Notes: generated by a model not told the origin, from the letters alone. 64,000 nucleotides of DNA from an uncultured Woeseiaceae bacterium (GCA_947258565.1 CAMYJB010000015.1:118117-182116); one strand, 5' to 3'; shown: positions 40,878 to 52,853, counted from the first letter of the stretch. Made by a program: numbers and translations.

Positions 40878-41270
40878 TTATTCCTGCCCGCCTGTGACGC
40901 CGCTTTTCCGGCTACATCGTCGCCAGTGACCGGCCAGGCTGTCAAACAACTGCCGCCGGGTTGCTGTCGATGCCGCCGGCTGGTTGATCACGACTACGTC
41001 GAGACCGCCTAGTTGTGCCTGGTGCTGTCTGAATGATTCCCTGACGATACGCTTTATTGTGTTTCTCGACGTCGATTTGCGGCAATGCTTTTTCGAGATA
41101 GCGAGACCCAGCCTCGCATCGAGGCCGCCGTTCTGGCGGCTGAGTACCGTAAACCACCTGTCCCGGCTGCGGTTCGCGCTTTCAAACACGCGCCCGAACG
41201 CCGCCGCATTTAACAGCCGGTTATGTCTGCGAAACCGGAAAAATGCGTTGCGTGACGTGCCTGGTTCCAA
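40878..41270 (-). CDS. rnpA: Ribonuclease P protein component RnpA
   Basis: This 130-residue basic protein subunit of RNase P has the conserved segment RLGLAISKKHCRKSTSRNTIKRIVRESFR, matching the RNA-binding RNR motif region. The frame is open upstream to 41504, but that part overlaps rpmH and is not conserved. The nearest usable start is TTG at 41270 (giving MEPGTSRNAFFRFRRHNRLL); the ribosome binding site is weak, so the exact start is uncertain. It lies between rpmH and yidC in the standard order. Confidence 0.92.
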   Translation of the reverse strand: MEPGTSRNAFFRFRRHNRLLNAAAFGRVFESANRSRDRWFTVLSRQNGGLDARLGLAISKKHCRKSTSRNTIKRIVRESFRQHQAQLGGLDVVVINQPAASTATRRQLFDSLAGHWRRCSRKSGVTGGQE

Positions 41271-41311
41271 TCCTGGTGGTGGCTGTGCGGTTATCCGGGC
41301 CGGTGGCTCGG

Positions 41312-41446
41312 TTACGGCGTCAACTTCGCGCGACCCTTGGCGCGGCGCCGTTTGAGGACGAGTCGGCCCGCCTTGGTCGCCATGCGGGCGCGGAAGCCAT
41401 GCTTGCGTGCGCGCTTCAGATTGCTGGGCTGATACGTACGTTTCAT
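41312..41446 (-). CDS. rpmH: 50S ribosomal protein L34
   Basis: This 44-residue L34 reads [20 protein letters not shown] and so on, near-universal in sequence. The frame is open further upstream to 41563, but MKRTYQPS is the family start. It heads the rpmH-rnpA-yidC transcript, with a predicted promoter at 41504-41532, and diverges from dnaA. Confidence 0.98.
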   Translation of the reverse strand: MKRTYQPSNLKRARKHGFRARMATKAGRLVLKRRRAKGRAKLTP

Positions 41447-41503
41447 GTTCCTGCTTCCTGTATTTTCGGGCGATCTCCGGGCGCCGCCCGCAATGGGCCG
41501 GCA

Positions 41504-41532
41504 AGGGTACGCGCGCCCCCCGACAGTGTCAA
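41504..41532 (-). promoter_or_regulatory. Predicted rpmH promoter
   Basis: On the minus strand a perfect TTGACA (41532-41527) is followed after 17 bases by TACCCT (41509-41504), about 58 bases upstream of the rpmH start. The -10 match is weak but the -35 and spacing are ideal. Confidence 0.5.
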
Positions 41533-41586
41533 TAGACGCTTCCGATAGAGCGTATCCTGTCACGCCGCATCGGGGGAAATCACGAT

Positions 41587-41614
41587 TTGGCAGCGGCTTC
41601 TTATACGGTATAGA
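41587..41614 (+). promoter_or_regulatory. Predicted dnaA promoter
   Basis: TTGGCA (41587-41592) and TATAGA (41609-41614) are separated by 16 bases and lie about 40 bases upstream of the dnaA start. They are the best match on the plus strand of the rpmH-dnaA spacer. Confidence 0.5.
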
Positions 41615-41654
41615 CTGCCCGGTCTCACTCGCAAAACCGCCTGCCTAGGGCTAA

Positions 41655-43010
41655 TTGGGGATTTCCTTGCCGGCCGAAACAACGCTCTGGAATCGCTGCA
41701 TCCGTGACCTGCAGGCGGAGCTGCCGGAGCAACAATTCAATACCTGGATCCGCCCGCTCCAGGCCGTCGAAGACGAGGGCCGGCTCAGGCTGCTGGCACC
41801 GAACCGCTTTGTCGTCGACTGGCTGCAGGAACACTATATCCAGAGGATCCTCGAGATTATCGACAGCTCTGATAGCAATACCGAACTCGTGGTCGAGGTC
41901 GGATCGAGGCAGAGCAAGGTACCCGCGCAGCAAAGTTCGGCGCGTGCGATACCCGGGCTGGCGCGCTCAGACCGTGGCCCGGCCGCGATTGCGTCACGGC
42001 TGAATCCTGCTTTTACCTTCGATAGTTTCGTCGAGGGTAAGAGCAATCAGCTGGCCCGTGCGGCCGCGTCACAGGTTGGGGAGAACCCGGGAACGTCCTA
42101 TAACCCGTTGTTCATCTACGGTGGCGTTGGTCTCGGCAAAACCCACCTCATGCAGGCGGTGGGCAATGCAATGCTGGCGCGGAACCCCAATGCGCGGGTT
42201 GCATATGTGCATTCGGAACGGTTCGTCGGGGACATGGTGCGGGGCCTCCAGCACAATAAGATTTCCGAGTTCAAACGCTCATACCGCTCGCTTGATGCAC
42301 TGCTGATTGACGACATACAGTTTTTCGCTGGCAAGGAACGCTCCCAGGAAGAGTTCTTCCATACCTTCAATGCACTACTCGAGGGGCAGCGGCAGATCGT
42401 GCTGACCTGTGACCGCTACCCCAAGGAGGTGGTTGGCCTCGAGGAGCGTCTGAAGTCGCGGTTCGGATGGGGGTTGACCGTGGCTATAGAGCCGCCGGAA
42501 CTCGAGACGTCGGTCGCGATCCTGATGAGCAAGGCGGAAGCCGATGGCGTTGCCCTGCCGGAGCAGGTTGCATTTTTTATCGCCAAGCGCATTCGCTCCA
42601 ATGTACGTGAACTGGAGGGCGCCTTGCGGCGTGTGATCGCCAACTCGACGTTCACCGGGCGTCCAATCAATCTCGAATTCGCGAAAGAGGCGCTGCGGGA
42701 CCTGCTGGCCCTGCAGGAACGCCTGGTGTCAATCGAGAATATCCAGAAAACGGTTGCCGACTATTTCAAGATCCGCGTTGGGGAGCTGTTGTCCAAGAAA
42801 CGCAGCCGATCAATCGCGAGGCCGAGACAGATTGCTATGGCGTTGGCCAAGGAATTGACAAACCATAGCCTGCCGGAGATCGGTGATGCATTCGGTGGGC
42901 GTGATCACACGACGGTCCTGCATGCCTGCCGGCGAATTGCGTCGCTCCGCGAGACTGAAAAACGCGTTGATGATGATTATCTCAATCTGTTAAGAACGCT
43001 GACTGGTTGA
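41655..43010 (+). CDS. dnaA: Replication initiator DnaA
   Basis: This 451-residue AAA+ initiator protein has an N-terminal domain I ([20 protein letters not shown]), Walker A GGVGLGKT at residues 156-163, Walker [13 protein letters not shown], and the C-terminal DnaA-box recognition signature [15 protein letters not shown]. It begins with TTG: 41655 has AGGG at good spacing, and a second in-frame TTG at 41667 preceded by GGGG is an alternative. The spacer after it is the probable oriC. Confidence 0.98.
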   Translation: MGISLPAETTLWNRCIRDLQAELPEQQFNTWIRPLQAVEDEGRLRLLAPNRFVVDWLQEHYIQRILEIIDSSDSNTELVVEVGSRQSKVPAQQSSARAIPGLARSDRGPAAIASRLNPAFTFDSFVEGKSNQLARAAASQVGENPGTSYNPLFIYGGVGLGKTHLMQAVGNAMLARNPNARVAYVHSERFVGDMVRGLQHNKISEFKRSYRSLDALLIDDIQFFAGKERSQEEFFHTFNALLEGQRQIVLTCDRYPKEVVGLEERLKSRFGWGLTVAIEPPELETSVAILMSKAEADGVALPEQVAFFIAKRIRSNVRELEGALRRVIANSTFTGRPINLEFAKEALRDLLALQERLVSIENIQKTVADYFKIRVGELLSKKRSRSIARPRQIAMALAKELTNHSLPEIGDAFGGRDHTTVLHACRRIASLRETEKRVDDDYLNLLRTLTG

Positions 43011-43218
43011 TGTGAATAACCGGTGGATAACAATGAAAGTGTAACTTATCCACAAATTATGCACAGCGGGGCAACCGGATACACACCACGTTCAATGCTG
43101 GGTTTTTTATTGTAAATAACTGTTTTAAAACGCTATTTTAAAGTTATGCACAGGTATTGGCCTGTCTAATAACTACAGTAATCTAATAATTTCCAATAAT
43201 TATTAACAGGTGGAACCT
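43011..43218. other. Probable replication origin oriC (DnaA boxes and AT-rich DNA)
   Basis: The dnaA-dnaN spacer stands out as AT-rich in a GC-rich genome. It holds a perfect DnaA box TTATCCACA at 43046-43054, two TTATGCACA boxes at 43057-43065 and 43144-43152, and a reverse-strand TTATCCACC at 43022-43030. AT-rich tracts at 43096-43145 and 43165-43208 (including GTTTTAAAAC) are candidate unwinding regions. Gene directions change around this point. An origin next to dnaA is common in bacteria; the call is inferred from these features. Confidence 0.8.
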
Positions 43219-44316
43219 ATGAAGTTGAGTGCAAGCCGGGACGTGCTTCTGAAGCCCCTGCAGGCGGTTATCGGGGTTGTGGAGCGGCGGCAAACCATGC
43301 CGATTTTGTCCAACGTCCTGCTCGTTGCCAAGGAAGGCGAGTTGGCCGTTACAGCAACCGACCTTGAGGTCGAACTGGTGGCACAGGCCAATGTGGACGT
43401 CCAGGCGGGTGGGGAAATTACAGTCTCGGGTCGTAAACTGCTGGATATTTGCCGGGCATTGCCCGAGAGCTCCGAGGTTGCAGTGAGTGTTAGCGGGGAA
43501 AAGCTGCACGTTCGCTCTGGGCGGTCGAAATTCGCGCTGGCGACGCTACCTGCGGCGGAATTTCCGAGCATTGAGGATATTAAAGCGAGCCAGAGTATAG
43601 CTGTTAGCCAGGAAGTGCTCGGGCGGCTCATCGAAAAGACGCATTTTTCGATGGCGCAGCAAGACGTGCGGTATTACCTCAATGGGATGTTGCTGGAGAC
43701 AGGTGGCAGCCACATACGATCCGTGGCGACGGACGGACATCGACTGGCGCTTTGCGAAGCGGAGCTCGACGGCGCGGAGCTCGAGGAACAGCAGGTAATC
43801 GTACCGCGGAAGGGCGTACTCGAGCTGCAGCGGTTGTTGAGTGGAGAAGGGTCGGTGGATGTTGTGCTCGGAGCGAATCACGTGAGGATCCAGTTGGAGG
43901 GTATTCGCTTTACCTCGAAGCTCATAGACGGGAGGTTTCCGGAGTATGATCGCGTGATACCGCGTGATTCATCGAATGAGCTGCGCGCAGACCGAGATGT
44001 ATTTCGCGGCGGTTTGCAGAGAACGGCCATCCTGTCGAACGAGAAATACCGCGGCATCCGGCTGATCATTCGCGATGATGCCGTGGTTTTGCAGGCGCAC
44101 AACCCGGAGCAGGAAGAGGCTGAAGAGGAGTTGGAGGTCAGCTATAGCGGTGACGACATAGAGATCGGCTTCAACGTCAACTACCTGCTCGATGCGATCG
44201 GTGCAGTGGATGGCGACGAGGTGGCATTGTCGGTGGTAGATAGTAATTCGAGCTGCCTGATCCGCGAGCCGGGCAAGGATGACTGCAAATTCGTGGTTAT
44301 GCCGATGCGCCTTTAA
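43219..44316 (+). CDS. dnaN: DNA polymerase III beta sliding clamp
   Basis: This 365-residue clamp tethers the replicative polymerase to DNA. It begins MKLSASRDVLLKPLQAVIGV and ends with the conserved clamp C-terminus KFVVMPMRL. Family segments include ERRQTMPILSNVLLVA and SIEDI-type region FPSIEDIKASQ. The start at 43219 is used because AGGTGG lies seven bases upstream; an ATG three codons earlier is part of that leader. Confidence 0.98.
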   Translation: MKLSASRDVLLKPLQAVIGVVERRQTMPILSNVLLVAKEGELAVTATDLEVELVAQANVDVQAGGEITVSGRKLLDICRALPESSEVAVSVSGEKLHVRSGRSKFALATLPAAEFPSIEDIKASQSIAVSQEVLGRLIEKTHFSMAQQDVRYYLNGMLLETGGSHIRSVATDGHRLALCEAELDGAELEEQQVIVPRKGVLELQRLLSGEGSVDVVLGANHVRIQLEGIRFTSKLIDGRFPEYDRVIPRDSSNELRADRDVFRGGLQRTAILSNEKYRGIRLIIRDDAVVLQAHNPEQEEAEEELEVSYSGDDIEIGFNVNYLLDAIGAVDGDEVALSVVDSNSSCLIREPGKDDCKFVVMPMRL

Positions 44317-44337
44317 AAAGGTGGCCGGGCAGGCTGT

Positions 44338-45447
44338 GTGTCGATAAGCCGTTTTACCGCACAGGGGTTTCGTTGTCTCGGAACCATCGGGTTCGAGCCG
44401 GATTCCGATTACACGCTGATCTATGGGGCAAATGCGTCGGGAAAGACCAGCCTGCTGGAAGCGCTGGCGTATCTTGGGCGCGGCAAGTCGTTTCGTGGCG
44501 CGCCACCCACGAACCTCATCCAGCACGGCGCGCATGAATTCGTCCTGTTCGGTCAGATAGAGATATGGGGTCGCCAGGTGCGCGTTGGCGTTCGGAACAG
44601 CCGCGCCGGCCTCGAGGCAAAAGTCGATGGGGACAGCAGCGGCGGGGCGGCGGCACTGGCGGCGGCACTGCCTCTGCAGGTTATTGACCCGGATGTCCAC
44701 AATCTGGTGAGTGGGGGCCCGGACGAGCGTCGGCGATTTCTGGACTGGCTCGCGTTCCACGTGGAACCCGAGTACCTGGCGCTGTGGCGGCAATTTCGCC
44801 GTGCGCTGAAGCAGCGCAATGCAGCGCTCAAGGGCAATGGAAGCCGGGAGTCCTTGGCGGCCTGGGATACGGAGTTCTGCCGACTGGGCGAGCGTGTGGA
44901 CGGCGTGAGAAAGGCGGTCCTCGAGGCGGCGCTCGAAACGCTGCAGGCGCACGGCTCGGGATTGCTCGGGGCGGATATTGATTTTCGTTATGCGTCCGGG
45001 TGGAGCAAGGACAGCAGTCTCAGGGAGGCGCTCGAGCAGCATTTAGAGCGCGATTGCGTACTGGGAACGACGCAGGTGGGGCCCCACAGGGCCGATCTGC
45101 GCCTGATTTACGACGAGCGCCAGGCGCGACGTCTGGTCTCCCGGGGCCAGCAGAAGTTGCTCGCCAGCGCGATGGTTCTGGCCGCGACCGATATTGCACA
45201 GACCGTCCTGGAACGGCCGCTGCTGCTGTTGCTCGACGATCCGGCGGCAGAGCTGGATCGCGTTTCACTGGGGCGACTGATGGGGCAGGTTGCCGAGCTG
45301 GGCAGCCAGGTTATTGCAACCAGCCTGGAGCGGGACGAGTCCCTGTTCCCGGCTGCTCCAAGAGTGTTCCACGTGGAACAGGGCGAGCTCCGAGCGGCTG
45401 CCCGGGGCGGCCCGAGGCCCGTCCGGAATACGCCGGACAGACCCTGA
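44338..45447 (+). CDS. recF: DNA repair ATPase RecF
   Basis: This 369-residue SMC-like ATPase helps load RecA at gaps. Walker A GANASGKT is at residues 30-37, the signature region is LVSRGQQKLLASAMVLA, and Walker B is LLLLLDDPAAELD. It starts at GTG. Two parS-like palindromes (44753 and 45365) lie within the coding sequence and encode AFHVEPE and VFHVEQG. It is the third gene of the dnaA-dnaN-recF-gyrB run. Confidence 0.96.
   Translation: MSISRFTAQGFRCLGTIGFEPDSDYTLIYGANASGKTSLLEALAYLGRGKSFRGAPPTNLIQHGAHEFVLFGQIEIWGRQVRVGVRNSRAGLEAKVDGDSSGGAAALAAALPLQVIDPDVHNLVSGGPDERRRFLDWLAFHVEPEYLALWRQFRRALKQRNAALKGNGSRESLAAWDTEFCRLGERVDGVRKAVLEAALETLQAHGSGLLGADIDFRYASGWSKDSSLREALEQHLERDCVLGTTQVGPHRADLRLIYDERQARRLVSRGQQKLLASAMVLAATDIAQTVLERPLLLLLDDPAAELDRVSLGRLMGQVAELGSQVIATSLERDESLFPAAPRVFHVEQGELRAAARGGPRPVRNTPDRP
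44753..44768. promoter_or_regulatory. parS-like site 1 (in recF)
   Basis: The 14-base palindrome GTTCCACGTGGAAC at 44754-44767 is identical to the core of Pseudomonas-type parS sites. The outer bases are C and C, so the 16-mer differs from the symmetric consensus at its ends. It is about 1.6 kb from the probable oriC, a normal distance for parS. Confidence 0.85.
45365..45380. promoter_or_regulatory. parS site 2 (in recF, perfect palindrome)
   Basis: TGTTCCACGTGGAACA is a perfect 16-base palindrome fitting the bacterial parS consensus TGTTNCACGTGNAACA. It lies near the 3' end of recF, 612 bases from site 1. ParB, encoded at 10702-11595, is the expected ligand. Confidence 0.92.
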
Positions 45448-45497
45448 AACCCGAGAAAAAAGAATGCTTTGAGGCTCGTTCAAGGGCCTGATTTTGA

Positions 45498-47972
<2,475 letters not shown>

Positions 47973-48026
47973 GTAATACGCTGGACCGCAAAGAGCCGGG
48001 CCGTGACGGGCCCGTGAGGCCGGGAT

Positions 48027-48968
48027 ATGCTCGATAATCGAATCGTTCTGCACGCTGCATTCGTACTGCTGTTACCGGTGGTGGTGGCGGTGTTCGGTCT
48101 GTCCGTCTGGACTGCGCTGTTGCTCGTTGTGGTCGCGCTCCTGTGGCGCTGGGCGATCGTGCTCGTCGGGTTTTTGCGCCCGGCGGCCGGCCCGGACATG
48201 GCGCTGGAGACGATCTCTGCAAGCCACTTCGTGGAAAAGGTTCGCTGGTGTATGGACCGCCTCGGGCTCGAATACGAGGAGCTGCCGTGGTGTGGAACGC
48301 TCGGTGCGTTCTACCTCGGGCGCACCGTGCCGCGGCTGCACTTGCGCACGGGAATGGTGCGTTCGCAGATTGGCAACTCGCCGGAGATCCTGCGCTACCT
48401 CTGGGGTGCCTACGGCGTCACCCGCGGCGACGCGGCCGCGTTCCTCGAGCCGACCGAAGAACGCCTCGAGTTCGAGCGCACGATCGATCGGTGTGGCGTC
48501 AGTCTGCAGGTCTGGATCTACTATCATCTGCTCGATGCCCCGGCACTGTGCAAGCATGCGTGGGGCGTCGATAGTGAGGCAATTCCCAAATGGCAGCGAA
48601 AGCTGGTGGCCCTGCTGTACCCGGTGCAGGCAGCGATGATTCGTAAGGCTTTTCGCGTGAATGAAACGAATTACCGGAAGAGCTGCGAAGGCATCCAAGC
48701 CCTGCTCGCGGAGACGGAAGCGCGGCTCACCGAGGGCCGCCGCTCAATCCTCGGGGGCGAGACGCTCAACTACACCGATTTCGCCTTTGCGGCCATCCAG
48801 GGCATCTGGCTGCAGCCGGAGGGCTACGGAGGTGGTGCGGGAATTCGAATTGAGCGCAGCCGCGTACCCGCCGCCATGCGGCGCGACATCGAGCGCTGGA
48901 TCGAGGATTACCCGAGGGTGACCGGTTTTATAGAGAGGCTCTATGCGCAGGAACGCCGTGCAGACTAG
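48027..48968 (+). CDS. Membrane-anchored glutathione S-transferase-like protein
   Basis: This 313-residue protein has two N-terminal membrane helices (about residues 6-28 and 30-50) followed by a GST-fold domain. The thioredoxin-like part begins ETISASHFVEKVRWCMDRLGLEYEELPW, with the SHFVEKVRW pattern of the GST active-site loop. The C-terminal helical domain includes LNYTDFAFAAIQGIWLQPEGYGG, like the GST helix-6 N-capping region (Thr-Asp). Such anchored GST-like proteins are of unknown substrate; detoxification at the membrane is inference. It follows gyrB. Confidence 0.8.
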   Translation: MLDNRIVLHAAFVLLLPVVVAVFGLSVWTALLLVVVALLWRWAIVLVGFLRPAAGPDMALETISASHFVEKVRWCMDRLGLEYEELPWCGTLGAFYLGRTVPRLHLRTGMVRSQIGNSPEILRYLWGAYGVTRGDAAAFLEPTEERLEFERTIDRCGVSLQVWIYYHLLDAPALCKHAWGVDSEAIPKWQRKLVALLYPVQAAMIRKAFRVNETNYRKSCEGIQALLAETEARLTEGRRSILGGETLNYTDFAFAAIQGIWLQPEGYGGGAGIRIERSRVPAAMRRDIERWIEDYPRVTGFIERLYAQERRAD

Positions 48969-49377
48969 CAACGGCAGAGCGGTAATTCCTGCAGCTTTGC
49001 TGATGCTCGCAGCGGCCTGCACGGGCACGCCGGAGGTGCCGCCCGAAATCCAGGCCATCCGCGACTACGTTTCGGTAGGGGAGCTGCAGGAGGTAGACCG
49101 TATACGGACACACGGCAGCGACGACTGGGCGCCGGTGACGCTGTACTTTGCGATCTACAACGGGCGTGACGGCCACTTCCTGCTCGCATTCACGCGCGTC
49201 TGCCGGGAAATGGTCGACAATACCTCGATCACACCGGACCGGCGCTATGATTACAACGTGATGCGCTCGGGCATCGACACCCTGCGAGGCTGTCGAATCG
49301 ACAGGATGTATCCGCTGACAGAAGGCCAGGCGCAGGAACTCGAGGCACTCGCAAACCGCGCCGGCAGTGGCACCTAG
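48943..49377 (+). CDS. Putative lipoprotein (DUF6491-like)
   Basis: This 144-residue protein has a lipobox (LLMLAAAC-TG) about 19-26 residues in, so it is probably an envelope lipoprotein. The rest includes VDRIRTHGSDDWAPVTLYFA and RGCRIDRMYPLTEGQAQEL, a pattern I associate with the DUF6491 family. Two further cysteines (CRE, GCR) could pair. It overlaps the end of the GST-like gene by 26 bases. The function is unknown. Confidence 0.7.
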   Translation: MRRNAVQTSNGRAVIPAALLMLAAACTGTPEVPPEIQAIRDYVSVGELQEVDRIRTHGSDDWAPVTLYFAIYNGRDGHFLLAFTRVCREMVDNTSITPDRRYDYNVMRSGIDTLRGCRIDRMYPLTEGQAQELEALANRAGSGT

Positions 49378-49434
49378 TCACGCCGTCGCCTGGTTGCCGC
49401 GTGAGCCACGGCCTCGACGGCAAGGGCAGTGCCT

Positions 49435-49459
49435 TCGTTGCCGAGGAGGCGCTCCTAGG
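49435..49459 (-). repeat. Degenerate REP-like element after plsC
   Basis: The minus strand reads CCTAGGAGCGCCTCC and ends CAACGA, keeping the head and tail of the REP family seen in the atp operon, though the stem is imperfect. The TAG stop codon of plsC is its third to fifth base, so the element begins at the end of the glyQ-glyS-gmhB-plsC transcript. Confidence 0.45.
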
Positions 49460-50198
49460 GATCGCGCTCTGCGGCCTTCTTCTTGTAGACCTCGCTGATC
49501 TCGTTCATCTTGGTCTCGACCCAGTCCTGCACGATCAGGCTGGTTTCCTTGGGGTCGCGGCCGGTGGCGTCGATCGGTGGCCCGATGCAAAAGCGCACTT
49601 TTCCAGGCCGCTTGATGATACTGCGCCGCCCCCAGAAATCCCCCGCGTTGTGGGCGACAGGTACGATCTTGCAGCCGGCATCGCGAGCGAGCGCCGCTCC
49701 GCTGACGCCATAACGCCGCGTCTCACCGGGCGGCATGCGCGTACCCTCGGGAAAGATCGTTACCCAGATGCCCTGGTCCAGTTTCTCCTTGCCTTCCTTT
49801 ATCACCTGTTTGACCGCGGAGCGGCCGGCGCTGCGGTTGATGAATATCGGATCGAGCATCAGCTTCATTGCCCAGCCCAGCACCGGAACATACATGACCT
49901 CGCGCTTGATGACCCAGGCTGTCTTCGGAAACACGGTAACCTGCCAGTAGGTTTCCAGCGTCGAGGTGTGCTTGATCATGATCACGCTGGGTTCGTCCGG
50001 AAGGTTCTCGAGGCCCTCGACCACTGGCTCCATACCGCAGAAGAAATGCCCGGCCCATACAGCGAGGCGGCAATAGCCGCGCGTTATGGCCCACTGCACG
50101 CTTGACGGCGCCCAGAACGTGAGCAGTATAAGCGAGGCCGCGATTGCGGCCGAACCGCCGCCGAAAGCAATGAACAACAGCGAGCGGATCATCCGCAT
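49455..50198 (-). CDS. plsC: 1-acyl-sn-glycerol-3-phosphate acyltransferase
   Basis: This 247-residue inner-membrane enzyme adds the second acyl chain in phosphatidic acid synthesis. The acyltransferase motif I is KHTSTLETYW, the H-x4-E variant that replaces H-x4-D in this branch. Motif III is FPEGTRMPPG. A hydrophobic N-terminus (LLFIAFGGGSAAIAASLILL) anchors it. It starts one base after gmhB ends. A specific substrate cannot be read from the sequence. Confidence 0.88.
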   Translation of the reverse strand: MRMIRSLLFIAFGGGSAAIAASLILLTFWAPSSVQWAITRGYCRLAVWAGHFFCGMEPVVEGLENLPDEPSVIMIKHTSTLETYWQVTVFPKTAWVIKREVMYVPVLGWAMKLMLDPIFINRSAGRSAVKQVIKEGKEKLDQGIWVTIFPEGTRMPPGETRRYGVSGAALARDAGCKIVPVAHNAGDFWGRRSIIKRPGKVRFCIGPPIDATGRDPKETSLIVQDWVETKMNEISEVYKKKAAERDP

Positions 50199-50199
50199 G

Positions 50200-50766
50200 T
50201 CACGCGGCCTCGCCGATCAGCGCGCGCGCGGCGGCGGCGAGATCGTCGTATACGGCGACCGAGGCGAAGCGCTCCGGCAGTGCAGCCTCGGTCCTGCGGC
50301 CCTTGCCGCTGCGAACGAGGATCGGACGAGCACCGACTGCGGCGGCCGCCTCGAGGTCGCGCAGCGCGTCGCCGACGACGGCCACGCCGGCCAACGAGGT
50401 GTTGAAGTGGCGAGCCAGCTGCTCGAGCAACCCCGGCCGGGGCTTGCGGCAGTCGCAGCCGTCGTCCGGGCCGTGCGGACAAATGACGATGCGGCTGATA
50501 TGGCCGCCAGCTTCGTGAACAAGCCGGAGCATCTTGGCGTGCATCGCATCGAGCGTAGCCTGGTTGAAGAGCCCGCGGGCGATGCCGGACTGGTTGCTGG
50601 CTATCGCGAGCGTGAAGCCCGCCTGCGTCAGTGCAGCAATAGCTTCGAGGCTGCCCGGGATCGGCTGCCATTCGTCTTCGTTCTTGATGAAGTCCTCGGA
50701 GTCCTGATTGATCACGCCGTCGCGATCGAGAATGACCAGCCCCTTGCCAAGACCCACGCCGCCCAT
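50200..50766 (-). CDS. gmhB: D-glycero-beta-D-manno-heptose-1,7-bisphosphate 7-phosphatase GmhB
   Basis: This 188-residue HAD-superfamily phosphatase is used in ADP-heptose synthesis for LPS inner core. The HAD motif I DRDGVIN and the zinc-binding cysteines in CPHGPDDGCDCRKP are characteristic of GmhB. The acid motif VVGDALRDLEAA is also present. It sits two bases after glyS, an arrangement often seen in gammaproteobacteria. Confidence 0.95.
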   Translation of the reverse strand: MGGVGLGKGLVILDRDGVINQDSEDFIKNEDEWQPIPGSLEAIAALTQAGFTLAIASNQSGIARGLFNQATLDAMHAKMLRLVHEAGGHISRIVICPHGPDDGCDCRKPRPGLLEQLARHFNTSLAGVAVVGDALRDLEAAAAVGARPILVRSGKGRRTEAALPERFASVAVYDDLAAAARALIGEAA

Positions 50767-50768
50767 CT

Positions 50769-52853
50769 TCAGGCGATAGACAGCCGCGAGATATCGGCCA
50801 CGTCGAGAAACAGGGCCCTCAGCGCGGCGAGCAACGCGAGGCGATTGGACCGGACGGCTGCATCGTCAGCCATCACCATGACATCGTCGAAAAACCGGTC
50901 CACGGGTTCGCGAAGTGCGGCGAGCTCCTGCAGTGCGCGGGTGTAGTCGCGCTCATCGAGCAATGGGCGCACGGTTGCCTCGGCGGCGACGAGCGCATCG
51001 TAAAGCGCTTGCTCGGCGCCCGGCTCGAGAATTTTCTCGTCGATGTCACTCGTCTCCGTCACCTCGGCCTGGCGCAGGATATTGGCGATGCGCTTGTTGG
51101 CGGAGGCGAGGCTTTGGGCCGCGTCGAGCCGCAGAAACGCCTGCACGGCCTGCAGTCGAAGCTCGAAGTCCACCAGCGATTCGGGCTGCCGTGCCATGAC
51201 GGCATCGAAGGTTTCCGTATCGAGCGCCGGATCACGGTCGAGGAAGTAACGCCGCAGCCGATCGGTAATGAACGTGTACAGCGATTCCGACAGCGTTTGC
51301 GGGTCTTCCTTCCCGGCGGGCTGCAGCTCGAGGGCGCGCGCGATCAATGCCTTCAGGTCCAGGTCCAGCGGACTCTCGATCGACAGACGAATAATGCCGA
51401 GCGCCGCGCGGCGCAGGCCGAATGGGTCCCGGTTGCCCGAGGGCTTCTTGCCGATCGTGAAAATCCCGGCGAGGGTATCGAGCTTGTCCGCCATCGCGAG
51501 TACACGACCTGCGTCCGTCTCCGGCAGGGCGTCACCGGCGAATCGCGGCTGGTAGTGTTCGCCGATCGCCGTTGCAACGGCGTCCGGCTCGCCGTCGGAG
51601 ATCGCGTAGTACCGCCCCATGGTGCCCTGGAGGTCGGGAAACTCGCCGACCATGCCCGTCAACAGATCGCATTTGCAGAGCGCTGCCGCGCGCACGACGT
51701 GGGCGCTGTCAATGCCCAGGCGCTCCGCGATCCAGGACGCGACCTCCGCGGTCCGGGTGCTCTTGTCGTACAGGCTGCCGAGCCCGCGCTGGTACACCAC
51801 CTCGCGCAGCGCTTCCCGGCGTGTCGCGAGCGCCTTGCGCCGGTCACTGTCCCAGAAAAAGGCCGCGTCCGCGAGCCGCGGCCGGATTACGCGCTCGTTG
51901 CCGTCACGAACCTTATCGGGCTCTTTGCTCTCGAGGTTGGCCACCGTCACGAAGCTGGGAAGGAGCGCGCCGGAATCGTCGGCGACCGGGAAATAGCGTT
52001 GGTGGCCGGTCAGTGTGGATACGACGACTTCGCGGGGCAGCTCGAGAAAAGCGACGTCGAAACCACCCAGCACGGGCACCGGCCATTCCACGAGCGCGGC
52101 AACCTCGTCATAAAGGGACTCACCATCGACGATGTGGCCGCTAGCTTCTTTCGCCCGGGCTTCGACGCCCTTGCGTACCAGTTCGCGGCGTACGCCAAAG
52201 TCGGCAATGACGCGGCCTTCCTGCTCGAGAGTTTCGAGGTAGGCCGACGGAGTGGCAATCGTAACCGGGCCCCGCGAATGAAAGCGGTGACCCATCGTCG
52301 TATTGCCGCAGGCGATACCCATGACGGTCCCGTCGACGACGTCCGTGCCGTGCAGCAACACAATCCAGTGGATCGGGCGTACGAACTCCGCGTCACCCGC
52401 GCCCCAGCGCATGCGTCGCGGTATCGGCAGGTCTGCGAGTGCCTGCTCGATGAGTGCCGGCAGGAGTTCGGCGGTCGTTTTGCCTTTTTCCACGGTTTCC
52501 GCCGCGAGCCACTCGCCTTTGCCCGTCTTGACGCGCCCCAGTTCGGCCACGTCCACGCCGCACTTCTTTGCGAACGCGCTTGCGGGTGGAAGCGGGTTGC
52601 CATCGTCGTCGTAAGCGACCGAGACGGGCGGGCCCTTCTGCGACAGGCGACGATCTTCCTGGCTCGCCGCAAGCTTTTCCACGATGACTGCCAGGCGGCG
52701 CGGGCTTGCATAGGCATGCACATCGCCGTGCTCGAGGCGCGCCTCGTCGATCGCATCGCCGATATTCGCGGCGAACGCGTCCATCAGCCCGCGCAGCGCT
52801 TTCGGCGGAAGCTCCTCGGTACCGATTTCCACGAGCAGGTCAGCGGGTTTCAT
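50769..52853 (-). CDS. glyS: Glycyl-tRNA synthetase beta subunit
   Basis: The 694-residue beta subunit of the alpha2beta2 glycyl-tRNA synthetase binds tRNA. It begins [20 protein letters not shown], the family start, and contains [20 protein letters not shown] and the HD-like and anticodon-binding C-terminal region ([20 protein letters not shown]). It overlaps glyQ by four bases. Confidence 0.97.
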   Translation of the reverse strand: MKPADLLVEIGTEELPPKALRGLMDAFAANIGDAIDEARLEHGDVHAYASPRRLAVIVEKLAASQEDRRLSQKGPPVSVAYDDDGNPLPPASAFAKKCGVDVAELGRVKTGKGEWLAAETVEKGKTTAELLPALIEQALADLPIPRRMRWGAGDAEFVRPIHWIVLLHGTDVVDGTVMGIACGNTTMGHRFHSRGPVTIATPSAYLETLEQEGRVIADFGVRRELVRKGVEARAKEASGHIVDGESLYDEVAALVEWPVPVLGGFDVAFLELPREVVVSTLTGHQRYFPVADDSGALLPSFVTVANLESKEPDKVRDGNERVIRPRLADAAFFWDSDRRKALATRREALREVVYQRGLGSLYDKSTRTAEVASWIAERLGIDSAHVVRAAALCKCDLLTGMVGEFPDLQGTMGRYYAISDGEPDAVATAIGEHYQPRFAGDALPETDAGRVLAMADKLDTLAGIFTIGKKPSGNRDPFGLRRAALGIIRLSIESPLDLDLKALIARALELQPAGKEDPQTLSESLYTFITDRLRRYFLDRDPALDTETFDAVMARQPESLVDFELRLQAVQAFLRLDAAQSLASANKRIANILRQAEVTETSDIDEKILEPGAEQALYDALVAAEATVRPLLDERDYTRALQELAALREPVDRFFDDVMVMADDAAVRSNRLALLAALRALFLDVADISRLSIA

